Source of the DNA: Dictyoglomus sp. NZ13-RE01
GTDB lineage: Bacteria; Dictyoglomota; Dictyoglomia; Dictyoglomales; Dictyoglomaceae
Direction: 5' to 3'
NCBI GenBank assembly: GCA_002878375.1
Contig: NIRF01000001.1
Coordinates: forward strand, 414,056-478,055
DNA length: 64,000 nt
Position 1 is the first letter of the stretch. Each line of letters begins with the position of its first letter. Positions 8,717-17,807 of this stretch are shown piece after piece. Position numbers and translations under genes: made by a program. The notes below the pieces were generated by a model. The model did no database searches and was not told where the DNA came from. It saw only the letters and a program-made list of their open reading frames with translations.

Positions 8717-9568
8717 CTAATCCCTTAAATATTTTGGAAGATAAAAGAGAGAAAGATGGGTTATACCATCATAAAATCTTAAATCACCTTTAACTTTTTC
8801 ATTTATAAGATGATTTATCTCTTCCTCTGATCTAAAAGGATTAATTGGACCTTTTCCTGCTATTAAAAAGCCCCAAGTACTATCAAAAGATGGTATATAT
8901 GTCTGATATGAATAAATATTATTAGAAAATACCTTTTTCATGTTATTTTTTATCCAAAGATGCTTATTGTGTTGTCCCCATTGAGTAGTTTCTCCTTGAG
9001 TAACTACTATTCCATCACTACTCAATCTATCCCATACCATTTTATAAAATTCAGGTGTATATAGCCTATAGGCAGGAGTATCTGGATACGGCTCTGGTAG
9101 GTCTAAAATAATAATATCAAAAGAGTTTTCATAGTTCTTAATATATTCCCAACCATCCATATATATTAATTTTACTCTTGGATTCCTAAAGGCTCCTTGA
9201 TGCCATTCTTCTAAATACTGCTCAGCAAAATTTATAATATCCTGATCAATCTCAATAGCAGTTATAGTTAAGTCATGATACTTTAGTAATTCTCTTAAAG
9301 TTGCACCTTCACCTGCACCAATCACTAAAACATTCTTTGGCTCAGGATGCAGTATTAGAGCAGGATGCACCAATGCTTCATGGTAAATATGCTCATCCAT
9401 CTCCGTAGATTGGATTTTTCCATCAATAATCAAACACTTTCCAAAAGTTTTATTTCTAATTATCTGAATCTTTTGCCATTGAGTCTTAACATCTACAAGC
9501 ACTTCATTAATTGCATAACAATGGTATTGATCTTCTGCCACCTGATCTACATACCAGTGCGAATACAT
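8717..9568 (-). CDS. speE: Polyamine aminopropyltransferase (spermidine synthase family, thermospermine/agmatine-type features)
   Basis: Transfers an aminopropyl group from decarboxylated S-adenosylmethionine to an amine acceptor. The cofactor loop reads GAGEGAT (84-90) followed by LRELL, rather than the GGGDGG loop of classical spermidine synthases, and the acidic loop reads DLPEP with PAYRLYTPEFY (about 156-174) and a later VTQ. Those features resemble the thermospermine and triamine/agmatine branch. The acceptor (putrescine, agmatine or a longer amine) cannot be read directly. A SpeD and an agmatinase-family protein are encoded at 24.8-26.0 kb. It sits between acyP and pcm, with a 1 bp gap to pcm. 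Confidence 0.9.
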   Translation of the reverse strand: MYSHWYVDQVAEDQYHCYAINEVLVDVKTQWQKIQIIRNKTFGKCLIIDGKIQSTEMDEHIYHEALVHPALILHPEPKNVLVIGAGEGATLRELLKYHDLTITAIEIDQDIINFAEQYLEEWHQGAFRNPRVKLIYMDGWEYIKNYENSFDIIILDLPEPYPDTPAYRLYTPEFYKMVWDRLSSDGIVVTQGETTQWGQHNKHLWIKNNMKKVFSNNIYSYQTYIPSFDSTWGFLIAGKGPINPFRSEEEINHLINEKVKGDLRFYDGITHLSLFYLPKYLRD

Positions 9569-9581
9569 ATCTCCCTCTCCT

Positions 9582-9854
9582 TTAATATATATTAAAATCG
9601 TTATATTTTCCTTCCGTTTCTTCCCACTTTACGTCAACTTTCTCTACTACAGCGCCAAAAGGTCCTTGTTCTAATTTTTCTAAAAAAGCTTTCAGAGTTT
9701 CTTCATCCCCCTCCCCAATCACCTCTACTCTTCCATCAGACAAATTCCTCACAAACCCATTAATACCTAACCTTTTTGCCCATTTATAAGCAAAATATCT
9801 ATATCCTACACCCTGAACAATTCCGTAGACAAAAACATGGATTTTCTTTTTCAT
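9582..9854 (-). CDS. acyP: Acylphosphatase
   Basis: Small enzyme hydrolysing the carboxyl-phosphate bond of acylphosphates. All hallmarks are present in 90 residues: VYGIVQGVGYR with catalytic Arg19, and GFVRNLSDGRVEV with catalytic Asn37, ending NDFNIY. It is the first protein gene after the tRNA-Pro pair and is followed 13 bp later by speE. Confidence 0.95.
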   Translation of the reverse strand: MKKKIHVFVYGIVQGVGYRYFAYKWAKRLGINGFVRNLSDGRVEVIGEGDEETLKAFLEKLEQGPFGAVVEKVDVKWEETEGKYNDFNIY

Positions 9855-9866
9855 GATTTATACAAC

Positions 9867-9942
9867 TGGTCGGGGCGACTGGACTTGAACCAGCGACCTC
9901 CTACTCCCGAAGCAGGCGCGCTAGCCACTGCGCTACGCCCCG
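9867..9942 (-). tRNA. tRNA-Pro (anticodon CGG)
   Basis: A 76 nt cloverleaf with encoded CCA. The acceptor CGGGGCG pairs with CGCCCCG; the anticodon stem CCTGC/GTAGG holds loop TTCGGGA, giving anticodon CGG; the T-arm has GGTTCAAGTCC. It is nearly identical to the neighbouring tRNA-Pro outside the anticodon arm and part of the D-loop, and is separated from it by 12 AT-only bases. Confidence 0.95.
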
Positions 9943-9954
9943 TTAAAAATTTAA

Positions 9955-10030
9955 TGGTCGGGGCGACTGGACTCGAACCAGCGACCTTCCGCACCCCAAA
10001 CGGACGCGCTAACCCCTGCGCTACGCCCCG
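9955..10030 (-). tRNA. tRNA-Pro (anticodon GGG)
   Basis: A 76 nt cloverleaf with encoded CCA and the same CGGGGCG/CGCCCCG acceptor as its neighbour. The anticodon stem TCCGT/GCGGA (T-G closing pair) holds loop TTGGGGT, giving anticodon GGG. The T-arm has GGTTCGAGTCC. A TATAAT box 10 bp upstream of its 5' end, inside the end of minE, suggests transcription independent of the min genes. Confidence 0.95.
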
Positions 10031-10040
10031 ACACCTATTA

Positions 10041-10068
10041 ATTATAGCATAAACTTTTAATTTCTTAA
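10041..10068 (-). promoter_or_regulatory. Candidate promoter for the tRNA-Pro pair
   Basis: On the minus strand a perfect TATAAT (10041-10046) lies 10 bp before the tRNA 5' end. The matching -35 with a 16 bp spacer is TTAAGA (10063-10068), a weak fit. It overlaps the minE stop region. The -10 is convincing; the -35 is not. Confidence 0.5.
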
Positions 10069-10287
10069 AGGAATATCTATCCTTAAAACCGTCTGATTAT
10101 CTCTACTTGAAACATTTACTTCAATATTTTCTGTATCCAACTGTGAATATTTAGATATTATTTTTATTATATCTTCCTTAATTGAATCAATTGCTCCTTG
10201 TTCTAAGCCAGCTCTATCATATATTACCATTACACTAAGGCGTCTTTTAGCTTCAGCTGCAGAGCCAGATCTTCCTGCAGACAACAT
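10057..10287 (-). CDS. minE: Cell division topological specificity factor MinE
   Basis: Stimulates MinD ATPase and displaces MinC, setting the pole-to-pole oscillation that places the division site. The 76 residues carry the conserved AKRRLSVMVIYDR contact helix/strand at about 13-25 and a C-terminal topological specificity region ending VLRIDIPLRN. The ribosome binding site AAGGAGGAG is strong. The gene ends the minCDE set and lies 10 bp after minD. Confidence 0.93.
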   Translation of the reverse strand: MLSAGRSGSAAEAKRRLSVMVIYDRAGLEQGAIDSIKEDIIKIISKYSQLDTENIEVNVSSRDNQTVLRIDIPLRN

Positions 10288-10297
10288 TTTCTCCTCC

Positions 10298-11092
10298 TTA
10301 AATACTCAAAAATTTACGAAGCCTGTCTATAAATGATTCTTCCTTAAAGAGTACATTCCAATCTACTTTTTCTCCCAACATGCTATCCACAATCAAGCTA
10401 AAAGCAAGTCCTGCTTTACTCTTGTTTCCATTTAATATAATTGGCTCTCCTTTATTTACACTAACAATAATCTCCTCATCTTCTGGAACAACTCCTAACA
10501 ATTTTATTGCCAGAACATCTAATACATCCTCTACTGATAACATGTCCCCTTTCTTTACCATTTCAGGTCTCAATCTATTAATTATTAACACTGTATCTTT
10601 AAAACCATTCGCTTCCAAAAGCCCAATTACTTTATCAGCATCTCTAACAGCTGCAACTTCTGGAGTAGTAATAACTATAGCACTATCTGCTCCAGCAATC
10701 GCATTTTTAAAACCTTGCTCAATTCCAGCAGGACAATCAATTAATATGTAGTCAAAATTTGGTCTTAGATTTTCAACAATTTCTATTATTTGGGTTCTCT
10801 TTATTGCTTCTTTATCTCTTGTTTGTGCTGCAGGAAGTAAGAATAAATTGGACAGTCTTCTGTCTTTTACCAAAGCTTGTCTTACATTACATTTACCTTC
10901 AGCAACATCTACGATATTATACACAATTCTGTTTTCTAATCCCAAAAGAAGATCCAAATTTCTAAGTCCAATGTCTGTATCTATTAAAACTACATTGTAA
11001 CCTTTTAGTGCAAGTCCTGTTCCAATATTTGCAACAGCAGTTGTCTTTCCAACTCCCCCTTTCCCAGAAGTTACGACAATAGACTTTCCCAT
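10298..11092 (-). CDS. minD: Septum site-determining ATPase MinD
   Basis: Membrane-cycling ParA/MinD-type ATPase that recruits MinC. The deviant Walker A motif GKGGVGKTT is at residues 10-18 with the signature lysine, and switch regions follow (DTDIGLRNLD, IDCPAGIEQG). The C-terminal amphipathic membrane-targeting helix is visible as SFIDRLRKFLSI. Length 264 is standard. Neighbours minC (9 bp) and minE (10 bp) are consistent with one operon. Confidence 0.97.
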   Translation of the reverse strand: MGKSIVVTSGKGGVGKTTAVANIGTGLALKGYNVVLIDTDIGLRNLDLLLGLENRIVYNIVDVAEGKCNVRQALVKDRRLSNLFLLPAAQTRDKEAIKRTQIIEIVENLRPNFDYILIDCPAGIEQGFKNAIAGADSAIVITTPEVAAVRDADKVIGLLEANGFKDTVLIINRLRPEMVKKGDMLSVEDVLDVLAIKLLGVVPEDEEIIVSVNKGEPIILNGNKSKAGLAFSLIVDSMLGEKVDWNVLFKEESFIDRLRKFLSI

Positions 11093-11101
11093 ACTTCCCT
11101 C

Positions 11102-11689
11102 CTAAACTAAGTATAGACTTATTTTTATTTTTTCATTCTCTATATAAGTCCAATATCCAATACCTTTTTCCTTTATCTTTTCCTTATTCCAAATTAAATC
11201 AGCAATCTGAAGATGAATAGGATCAAGATCCAAACAGAATATTAATGCCTTTCTATTATCTTCAAAGCCAGCATAAACTGAACCTTTCAATTTTCCAATA
11301 ATATATATGCTCTTTTCACTAACAACTTCTGCTCCTGGATTTACATCTCCCAAAATTAAAATGTTCTCTCTTGAAAATATTTTCCTACCATTTCTAACTG
11401 GACCAATAATAATCTCCGCTAAATTTTTCTCGACAATTTTGGTATTGAAAATATCCCTGTATAACATTATACCAAATTTTTTAAAAATTTCCTGTTGGAA
11501 ATTATACCACTCTTCTTCATCGATCCTTCTATCCTTGAGATCCACATTCATAGAAATGCCTTTTAGGAAATCTTGTCTTTTCTCCAATTCTTTTTCAATT
11601 TCCTCCTTAATCTCAAGCCAAGTTAATGAAGGATCAACCTCTATTTTAATACCATCCCTCAAATTGCCCTTAATGGAGATTTTTGCCAA
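11102..11689 (-). CDS. minC: Septum site-determining protein MinC
   Basis: FtsZ-assembly inhibitor that works with MinD. An N-terminal domain of about 95 residues is followed by the conserved C-terminal beta-helix with IIIGPVRNGRKI, ILILGDVNPGAEV and IIGKLKGSVYAG (roughly 92-144), the MinD-binding fold. 195 residues is slightly short for MinC. The start overlaps the end of the PBP2 gene by 20 bp, joining the min genes to the mre/mrdA elongation operon. Confidence 0.93.
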   Translation of the reverse strand: MAKISIKGNLRDGIKIEVDPSLTWLEIKEEIEKELEKRQDFLKGISMNVDLKDRRIDEEEWYNFQQEIFKKFGIMLYRDIFNTKIVEKNLAEIIIGPVRNGRKIFSRENILILGDVNPGAEVVSEKSIYIIGKLKGSVYAGFEDNRKALIFCLDLDPIHLQIADLIWNKEKIKEKGIGYWTYIENEKIKISLYLV

Positions 11690-13415
11690 TTTTATTCACC
11701 TCTTTATTCTCAAGATAAGATATAATCTTTTGAGCTATAGGTGCACATTTGGCACCTCCACTCTTACCATGCTCTACAAAAACTGTAATTACATATTTAG
11801 GAGAATCCAAAGGAAAAACTGCTCCAAACCATGCATGGCTTTCTCCATGAGGATTTTGGGCAGTTCCAGTTTTTCCACCTACTTCCCAAACTTCACTTTT
11901 TGCAGCTCTTCCAGTACCTTTCTCAACTACTAATTTCATTCCCTCCTTAAGAATATTCCATGTATCTTTTCTAATATTAACCTTTCTTATGATCTCCGGC
12001 TCAAAAACCTTTACTTCATTACCTTCATAGTCAATTATTTTCTTTACCAAATGAGGCTTAAATCCGTACCCTTCAGTAGCTATCATGCTAAGCATTAAAT
12101 GGATCTCAATAGGAGTTGTTAATATATATCCTTGTCCAATGGACATATTCAAAGTATCTCCAGGATACCAGGACTCCTTAAGTGTACTTTTTTTCCATTC
12201 AGGAGATGGAATAAATCCCTTTACTTCTCCAGGTAAATCAATTTTAGTATATGCATCAAGTCCAAAATCTTTTGCCATTTTTGATATACTATCCGCACCT
12301 ACCCTTAGTCCCAAATTATAAAATACCACATTACATGACTGAGCAATACCGTTAAGAAAATCAATTATGCCGTGTCCCTCCTTCTTCCAGCAAGCAAAAT
12401 ATAAATTACCAAGCTTTAATCCACCTGTGCATACAAATTTTTCTTTTAAGGAGACTTTATTTTCTTCAAGGGCTGTTAACGCAACTATTAACTTAAAAAT
12501 GGAACCTGGTGGATATAAGCCTGAGATTGCTCTATTGTGAAACGGATTTCTCTCATCAGTAATTAAACTTTGCCACTCTTCCTTAGAAAAACCAATAATA
12601 AATTTATTAGGATCAAACTTTGGAGAACTTGCCAAAGCAAGAATTTCACCTGTCCATGGATCCGATACAATAACTGTTCCCACATCATCTCCTAAGGCTT
12701 CTTCTGCCAACTTTTGTAATTCCAAATCTATGGTAAGTACCAAATTATTTCCAGGTTTTGGATCTTTGCTTGGCAATAATTTATACTCTTTATTCCCAGA
12801 GAAAAGTTCAACACTTTTATAACCTTTTACTCCTCTTAAAAATTTTTCATAATACTTTTCTATTCCCCATTTTCCCACAAAATCACCTAAAGAATAATCA
12901 CTTTCTTCATCTAATAACTCATCCTTGCTTACTTCTCCCATATATCCAAGAATATGCGATGCAATATCATTATTGGGATAATATCTATAAAGCTCCATGT
13001 TAATAGTAAAAGATGGAAGATTTTCTCTGTTCCCTTCTAATAGTGCAATTTCCTTATGATTTAAATCAGATTTTATTAGCATGGCTGGATAATATGGACT
13101 TACTTTTTTAAACTTCTTTTCCAAATCTTTATATGGAATATTTAATATCTCACTTAGCTTTTTATACTTCCTCTCATCAAACTCGAAAGGTGGAATTAAA
13201 TATAGAGAATATTTGACTTTGTTTGATGCCAATATATTGTTATTCCTGTCTAAAATTAATCCTCTTGGTGCTGGAAGAATTATAAATTTTAAATAATTTC
13301 TCTTAGCAAGATCACTGTAAAAGTCATATTTTAGAACTTGAATATAAAATAATCTTAGTACTAATAAAGTTATAAGAAATATGATGAGAAAAAGGAAAAA
13401 CTTAGGTTTTTTCAT
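11670..13415 (-). CDS. mrdA: Penicillin-binding protein 2, peptidoglycan DD-transpeptidase
   Basis: Elongasome transpeptidase that crosslinks peptidoglycan during rod growth. One N-terminal membrane anchor (about residues 7-25) precedes the PBP dimerisation domain (RGLILDRNNN near 51) and the transpeptidase domain. Catalytic motifs are SIFK with Ser305 and Lys308, SCN at 360-362, and KTG near 511. 581 residues is normal. Its position directly after mreBCD (14 bp overlap with mreD) supports PBP2 rather than a division-specific PBP3 or a sporulation protein. Confidence 0.95.
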   Translation of the reverse strand: MKKPKFFLFLIIFLITLLVLRLFYIQVLKYDFYSDLAKRNYLKFIILPAPRGLILDRNNNILASNKVKYSLYLIPPFEFDERKYKKLSEILNIPYKDLEKKFKKVSPYYPAMLIKSDLNHKEIALLEGNRENLPSFTINMELYRYYPNNDIASHILGYMGEVSKDELLDEESDYSLGDFVGKWGIEKYYEKFLRGVKGYKSVELFSGNKEYKLLPSKDPKPGNNLVLTIDLELQKLAEEALGDDVGTVIVSDPWTGEILALASSPKFDPNKFIIGFSKEEWQSLITDERNPFHNRAISGLYPPGSIFKLIVALTALEENKVSLKEKFVCTGGLKLGNLYFACWKKEGHGIIDFLNGIAQSCNVVFYNLGLRVGADSISKMAKDFGLDAYTKIDLPGEVKGFIPSPEWKKSTLKESWYPGDTLNMSIGQGYILTTPIEIHLMLSMIATEGYGFKPHLVKKIIDYEGNEVKVFEPEIIRKVNIRKDTWNILKEGMKLVVEKGTGRAAKSEVWEVGGKTGTAQNPHGESHAWFGAVFPLDSPKYVITVFVEHGKSGGAKCAPIAQKIISYLENKEVNKIGKNLH

Positions 13416-13848
13416 AATTAGTCCCTAAATAGTTGGGAAGGAATATATAAAAGGGAATAAAAAATAAGATATTTGCAGATATAAAAAATAAGATCTTCTC
13501 TGGTAATAGTATATTATATACATTCCAGTAAATGAGAGAAAGAATACTTAGAAAGATGATAATAAGCATAGATATTACTTTATGAGCTAATATTAGTCTT
13601 GCTCTCAGAACCTCTAATATAAGAAATATAAAAAACCAAAATAGTAGACTTTGATAAAATGTTGCTGAAGAGAATAGAGCATCCCACAAAGAAATATATA
13701 AAAAATAATATCTTGGAATAATATCTTTTAAAAAGACAAAAACATAAAATAAGAGTAGAAAGTAAGGATTAAGATTTCCAAGATTGATTATACTCTGAAA
13801 TATAGAAATCAATGGTGGAAAAAGTATCAATATCAATAGGTTTTGCAA
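13402..13848 (-). CDS. mreD: Rod shape-determining protein MreD
   Basis: Small polytopic membrane protein of the elongasome. Its 148 residues are almost entirely hydrophobic, with about five membrane segments, and include NLGNLNPYFLLLFYVFVFLK near the start. Sequence conservation in MreD is low, so position between mreC (16 bp overlap) and mrdA (14 bp overlap) carries much of the call. Confidence 0.88.
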   Translation of the reverse strand: MQNLLILILFPPLISIFQSIINLGNLNPYFLLLFYVFVFLKDIIPRYYFLYISLWDALFSSATFYQSLLFWFFIFLILEVLRARLILAHKVISMLIIIFLSILSLIYWNVYNILLPEKILFFISANILFFIPFYIFLPNYLGTNYEKT

Positions 13849-14618
13849 ACCATAACCACCCCTAATTTTGAAATATCTATGAAAGATAAAACTTTAACCT
13901 TAGGTAAGAAATAAACAGTATTTTTATTTATCTCCGATATATAACCCACCTTAATACCATAAGGTATATCCTCATCAATGCCTGATGTTACTACTTGATA
14001 ACCATCCTTGATCCCATTGTCACTAAAGAGATATGAAAGCTCCATATGATCTATAGCACCCTTAATAACACCTTGGTCCTTTGTTTCATATATCACTACC
14101 CCAATAGAAAAAGAGGGATTATATATAGTTTCAACCTCAGAAAAATTCATAGATACCTTTCTTATCTTTCCAATCAATTGATCTTCATATATCACGGGCA
14201 TATTCTCCTTTATGCCATCTTTTTTCCCTAAATTAATCCTAAAGGACAAATTCCAATTAAGAGGATCTCTACCTATGATAAGTGCAGGAATAATATCAAA
14301 GTTTTTAAACTTATTACCAAATATTAAAACTTCTTGGTATCTTTTAATATTCTCCAAATTTAATTTGAGGAGTACATTCTCTTTTAACAATTCTTCCGCT
14401 TTCTTTTCCCAGTAATCTTTTTCTAATGCAATATTTTTATAAATTGTAAAAACATCAACTATGTTTTTTATTACATTTACTACTCCTTCTTTAGATTCCC
14501 AAAAAAATTTTTGAATATTAAAAGTCCAATCTTCTAAGGTTCCTTCATTCCACAAACTTAGAATTATTAAAAAGATTATTATTAAAAAACGCCAATTAAT
14601 ACCTTTTCTTTTTTGCAT
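13833..14618 (-). CDS. mreC: Rod shape-determining protein MreC
   Basis: Bitopic membrane protein that links MreB filaments to PBP2. A basic N-terminus and one membrane segment (residues 10-22) are followed by a coiled-coil stretch (YWEKKAEELLKENVLLKLNL, about 68-87) and the two beta-barrel domains typical of MreC (IIGRDPLNWNLSFRINLG; VVTSGIDEDIPYGIKVGYI). 261 residues is typical. Its ATG shares one base with the mreB stop. Confidence 0.94.
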   Translation of the reverse strand: MQKRKGINWRFLIIIFLIILSLWNEGTLEDWTFNIQKFFWESKEGVVNVIKNIVDVFTIYKNIALEKDYWEKKAEELLKENVLLKLNLENIKRYQEVLIFGNKFKNFDIIPALIIGRDPLNWNLSFRINLGKKDGIKENMPVIYEDQLIGKIRKVSMNFSEVETIYNPSFSIGVVIYETKDQGVIKGAIDHMELSYLFSDNGIKDGYQVVTSGIDEDIPYGIKVGYISEINKNTVYFLPKVKVLSFIDISKLGVVMVCKTY

Positions 14619-15658
14619 TAATAGTTTGCTAACTTAGGAAGCATTTGTTTATACCTATCATATTCTTCAATAATTTTCCCTGTCCCCTTCACTACACAAT
14701 ATAACGGCTCATCTGCAACAAAGGCAGGAACTCCTAATTCTTCCGCAATATAATTATCAAGCCCTCTTAGAAGAGCCCCACCTCCAGTTAAAACTATTCC
14801 TTTATCCATTATATCTGCTGCAAGTTCTGGAGGAGTTTTTTCCAAAGTATCTCTAATAGTATTAACAATTATATTAACAGTTTCTCTTAAAGCTTCCCTC
14901 ACTTCCGCAGAGGAAATCTCAATTGTTCTTGGGACTCCGCTTATTAAGTCTCTTCCTTTTACCTCCATATACTCTTTACTTTCTTCAGGATAGATATTGC
15001 CCAATTTAATTTTTATTTCTTCCGCTGTTCTTTCTCCTATAAAAAGGCTATATTTTTTTCTTATAAAATGCATAATTGCCTCATCCATCTCATCGCCAGC
15101 CACTTTAATAGAACTACTTACTACAATACCCCCAAGAGAAATTACTGCTATCTCAGTAGTCCCACCACCTATATCCACAACGATATTTCCAGAAGGCTCC
15201 CATATAGGAATATCAGCTCCCAAAGCAGCTGCTATTGGTTCTGTTACTAACAAAACATCTCTTGCCCCTGCCTGGTAAGATGTATCCATAACTGCTCTTC
15301 TTTCAACAGAAGTAGTACCAGAAGGTATTCCTATTACTATACGTGGACTTACAAAAAAGTCCCTTCTATTATGGGCTTTTTCAATAAAATATCTCAACAT
15401 CTTTTCAGCAGAATCCAAATCTGCAATTACCCCATCTCTAAGGGGTCTCACAGTAACAATCTCTTCTGGGGTTCTACCGAGCATCTTCTTTGCCTCTTCT
15501 CCAACAGCAATTACTTTCTTGTCTTGTCTTCTAATGGCAACCATGGATGGCTCAAAAATTACAATTCCTTTTCCTCTCACATAAACTACAGTATTAGCAG
15601 TTCCTAAATCTATTCCTAAATCTTTAGAGAATATATTTGCTAAAAAGTTTATTGGCAT
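14618..15658 (-). CDS. mreB: Rod shape-determining protein MreB (bacterial actin)
   Basis: Actin-like ATPase that organises lateral cell-wall synthesis. It opens with [20 protein letters not shown] (phosphate-1 motif) and has phosphate-2 [18 protein letters not shown] (about 158-175) and the adenosine motif [14 protein letters not shown] near residue 290. 346 residues is the usual length. It heads mreBCD-mrdA and sits 19 bp after maf, preceded by an AAAGGAGGAAA ribosome binding site. Confidence 0.97.
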   Translation of the reverse strand: MPINFLANIFSKDLGIDLGTANTVVYVRGKGIVIFEPSMVAIRRQDKKVIAVGEEAKKMLGRTPEEIVTVRPLRDGVIADLDSAEKMLRYFIEKAHNRRDFFVSPRIVIGIPSGTTSVERRAVMDTSYQAGARDVLLVTEPIAAALGADIPIWEPSGNIVVDIGGGTTEIAVISLGGIVVSSSIKVAGDEMDEAIMHFIRKKYSLFIGERTAEEIKIKLGNIYPEESKEYMEVKGRDLISGVPRTIEISSAEVREALRETVNIIVNTIRDTLEKTPPELAADIMDKGIVLTGGGALLRGLDNYIAEELGVPAFVADEPLYCVVKGTGKIIEEYDRYKQMLPKLANY

Positions 15659-15677
15659 ATTTCCTCCTTTCCTATTT

Positions 15678-16256
15678 TCATAAAATATTTATTCCTACTT
15701 TCTTTAGCAGTAAATATAAATAACCAATGGGTAAACCAACTATATTATAGTAATCACCTTCAATTTTTTCAACGAATAAAGCCCCCTTTCCCTGTATCCC
15801 ATAAGCTCCAGCTTTATCCAAGGGTTCACCTGTATCAACATATTTTTCAATCTCTTCTCTTGTGTATTTTCTCATTTTCACCATACTTTTTGCAACCTTA
15901 CAAAAATATCTATTTTCTGGTGTTTCCCATACTACAACTGCAGTAAAAACATAATGCTTTTTCCCCTTTAACTTTTCCAAAATTCTTATTGCATCATCCC
16001 TATCCTTTGGTTTACCAATTACTTTCCCCTCTAATACTACAATAGTATCTGCAGAGATAATTACAGCATTAGAAAAATTAGAAGCTACTGCCTCTGCCTT
16101 TTTAATGGCATTTTTAAGAACTATGTCTTTTGGTGAGCAATTCTCTTCATTTATCTCCTCAATATTTGGTGGATATACAATAAATTCAAGCCCTAATTCT
16201 CTCAACAATTCCTCTCTTCTTGGTGATGCTGAAGCTAAAACAATCTTTTTATTCAT
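15678..16256 (-). CDS. maf: Maf family nucleotide pyrophosphatase
   Basis: Hydrolyses non-canonical or modified nucleoside triphosphates (dTTP/UTP-type Maf) and is implicated in septum inhibition. Motifs are [16 protein letters not shown] (7-22), [16 protein letters not shown] (about 68-83), and the characteristic [21 protein letters not shown] in the second half. 192 residues fits. Its frequent location just upstream of mreB is conserved here. Overlaps the YitT gene by 8 bp. Confidence 0.94.
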   Translation of the reverse strand: MNKKIVLASASPRREELLRELGLEFIVYPPNIEEINEENCSPKDIVLKNAIKKAEAVASNFSNAVIISADTIVVLEGKVIGKPKDRDDAIRILEKLKGKKHYVFTAVVVWETPENRYFCKVAKSMVKMRKYTREEIEKYVDTGEPLDKAGAYGIQGKGALFVEKIEGDYYNIVGLPIGYLYLLLKKVGINIL

Positions 16257-17091
16257 TTTTAAAAGACTTGAATCCCTCCCCTAAAACTTCATGGGCTGGA
16301 GAAATTACTACAAAAGCTTTTGGATCATTCTTATGGATTATCTCTTTTAGTCTTCCTACTTCTTGCTGACTAACTACACAATACAAAATTTCTCTTTCTT
16401 GTCCAGAATAGAGCCCCATACCATAAAATATAGTAGCTCCTCTTCCTAACTCTTCTAATATCTTTTTTCCTAATTCTCTTGGTTTATCGGAAAATATGAG
16501 AGCAGATTTCGTGTAAGAAAGTCCTTGCTGTACTAAATCAATCGCATACCCTTGTATAAAAATAACTAAAAGAGCATATAAAGCCAATTCAAAATTAAAA
16601 ATAAACCCGGCTGTTAATACTATAATCCCATCTATGATAAGTAATGCCTGTCCTAAATTTAGTCCCGTATAATGCGATAATATTTGAGCAAGTACATCAG
16701 TACCACCAGTAGAGCCACCATACTTAAAAACAATCCCTAAACCTAAACCAGCAATGAGTCCCCCATAAATCGTAGCTAAGAAAGTATTAGATATAGGTTG
16801 AACGGGAAATAAATTAAAGAAATCTACTAAAACAGATAATAAAATTGTACCAAGAAGAGTCTTTATACCAAAATGAATCCCTAACAATTTAATTCCCAAA
16901 ATAAATATGGGGATGTTTAATATAAGCATAACTATTCCAATAGGGAATTTAAAAAGATGATAAAGAATAATAGCAATACCACTTACCCCTCCTCCAACCA
17001 ATTTGTTTGGAGCTAAAAACACAACAATACTCAGAGCAACAAGAAGAACACCAAATAATATTCCTAATAGTTCTATTAATTTCTTAAACAT
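16249..17091 (-). CDS. YitT family membrane protein (DUF161 and DUF2179)
   Basis: Integral membrane protein of unknown transport or regulatory role. The N-terminal about 200 residues hold five or six hydrophobic segments, with the YitT signatures PNKLVGGGVSGIAII (28-42) and KYGGSTGGTDVLAQIL (123-138). The C-terminal soluble domain (about 195-275, SALIFSDKP and FYGMGLYSGQEREILYCVV) matches DUF2179. 280 residues is standard. Overlaps both neighbours, tagA-like and maf. Confidence 0.9.
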   Translation of the reverse strand: MFKKLIELLGILFGVLLVALSIVVFLAPNKLVGGGVSGIAIILYHLFKFPIGIVMLILNIPIFILGIKLLGIHFGIKTLLGTILLSVLVDFFNLFPVQPISNTFLATIYGGLIAGLGLGIVFKYGGSTGGTDVLAQILSHYTGLNLGQALLIIDGIIVLTAGFIFNFELALYALLVIFIQGYAIDLVQQGLSYTKSALIFSDKPRELGKKILEELGRGATIFYGMGLYSGQEREILYCVVSQQEVGRLKEIIHKNDPKAFVVISPAHEVLGEGFKSFKNE

Positions 17092-17807
17092 AGCCTACTT
17101 CTTATAAAAAGATAAAAGAAATAAAATAAATTTGGAGCTCTCTTAATAAATCTTTTTGGCTCTTGCAACATTCTATAAAGCCATTCTAAATGGAGCCTAA
17201 TAAAAAAATTTGGAGCTCTTTTTTTTCTTTCAGAAAGAACATCAAAACTTCCACCTACACCCATAGCAATCTTTGCTTTTATCTTATCTTTATTATTGTA
17301 AATAAAGAACTCTTGCTTTGGAGCACCTAAGGCTACAAATAGTATATCACAATCAATATCACTTATAATCCTTTCTATCTCGTTATTACTAAAATATCCA
17401 TGATGCCAACCTGCAATATCTAATCCTGGAAATTTCTTTCTTAATTTATTTATCATATCCCTCAATACTTCATCTTTTGCACCTAAAAAATAAACTTTCT
17501 TCTTCTTTTTCTCTGCTATTTCTAAAATTTTTACCATAGCATCAATTCCAGCAAATTTTTTCAAACTAACCCTCTTATCCTTCTTAGCAAGTAGTAGCAC
17601 CCCATCACCATCAGGCAGGTTCAGATCTGCATACTTTAGAATTTCCTTTAATTTGCCATCTTTATGGGCTATTGATATTATCTCAGCATTTGGAGTAAAA
17701 ATAAGGTTCAATTTTTTTGAGGATAAAAAGGATAAAATTAAGTTCTCAAATTCTAACTCGTCATCAAAAAATATGAATGGTATTCCTAATATTTCCAATT
17801 TTTTCAT
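17076..17807 (-). CDS. WecG/TagA/CpsF family glycosyltransferase
   Basis: GT26-type transferase that adds N-acetylmannosamine-like sugars to a lipid-linked precursor of a cell-surface polymer. Signature blocks are FTPNAEIISIA (37-47), NLPDGDGVLLLAKK (63-76), VYFLGAKDEVL, and DILFVALGAPKQEFFI (about 154-169), then VGGSFDVLSERKKRAPNFF. 243 residues is typical. It follows csaB with a 4 bp overlap; a wecB epimerase further up the same run could supply UDP-ManNAc, its expected donor. Confidence 0.92.
   Translation of the reverse strand: MKKLEILGIPFIFFDDELEFENLILSFLSSKKLNLIFTPNAEIISIAHKDGKLKEILKYADLNLPDGDGVLLLAKKDKRVSLKKFAGIDAMVKILEIAEKKKKKVYFLGAKDEVLRDMINKLRKKFPGLDIAGWHHGYFSNNEIERIISDIDCDILFVALGAPKQEFFIYNNKDKIKAKIAMGVGGSFDVLSERKKRAPNFFIRLHLEWLYRMLQEPKRFIKRAPNLFYFFYLFIRSRLCLRN

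Noticed and set aside
9365..9595. Other long antisense frames opposite conserved genes, such as the forward frame opposite speE
   Set aside because: They lack ribosome binding sites and protein-like composition and lie opposite clearly conserved genes.
9837..10052. A forward-strand reading frame of about 70 codons covering both tRNA-Pro genes
   Set aside because: It is the antisense of the tRNAs; the translated GATGLEPATF-type text is a well-known artefact of tRNA antisense frames.
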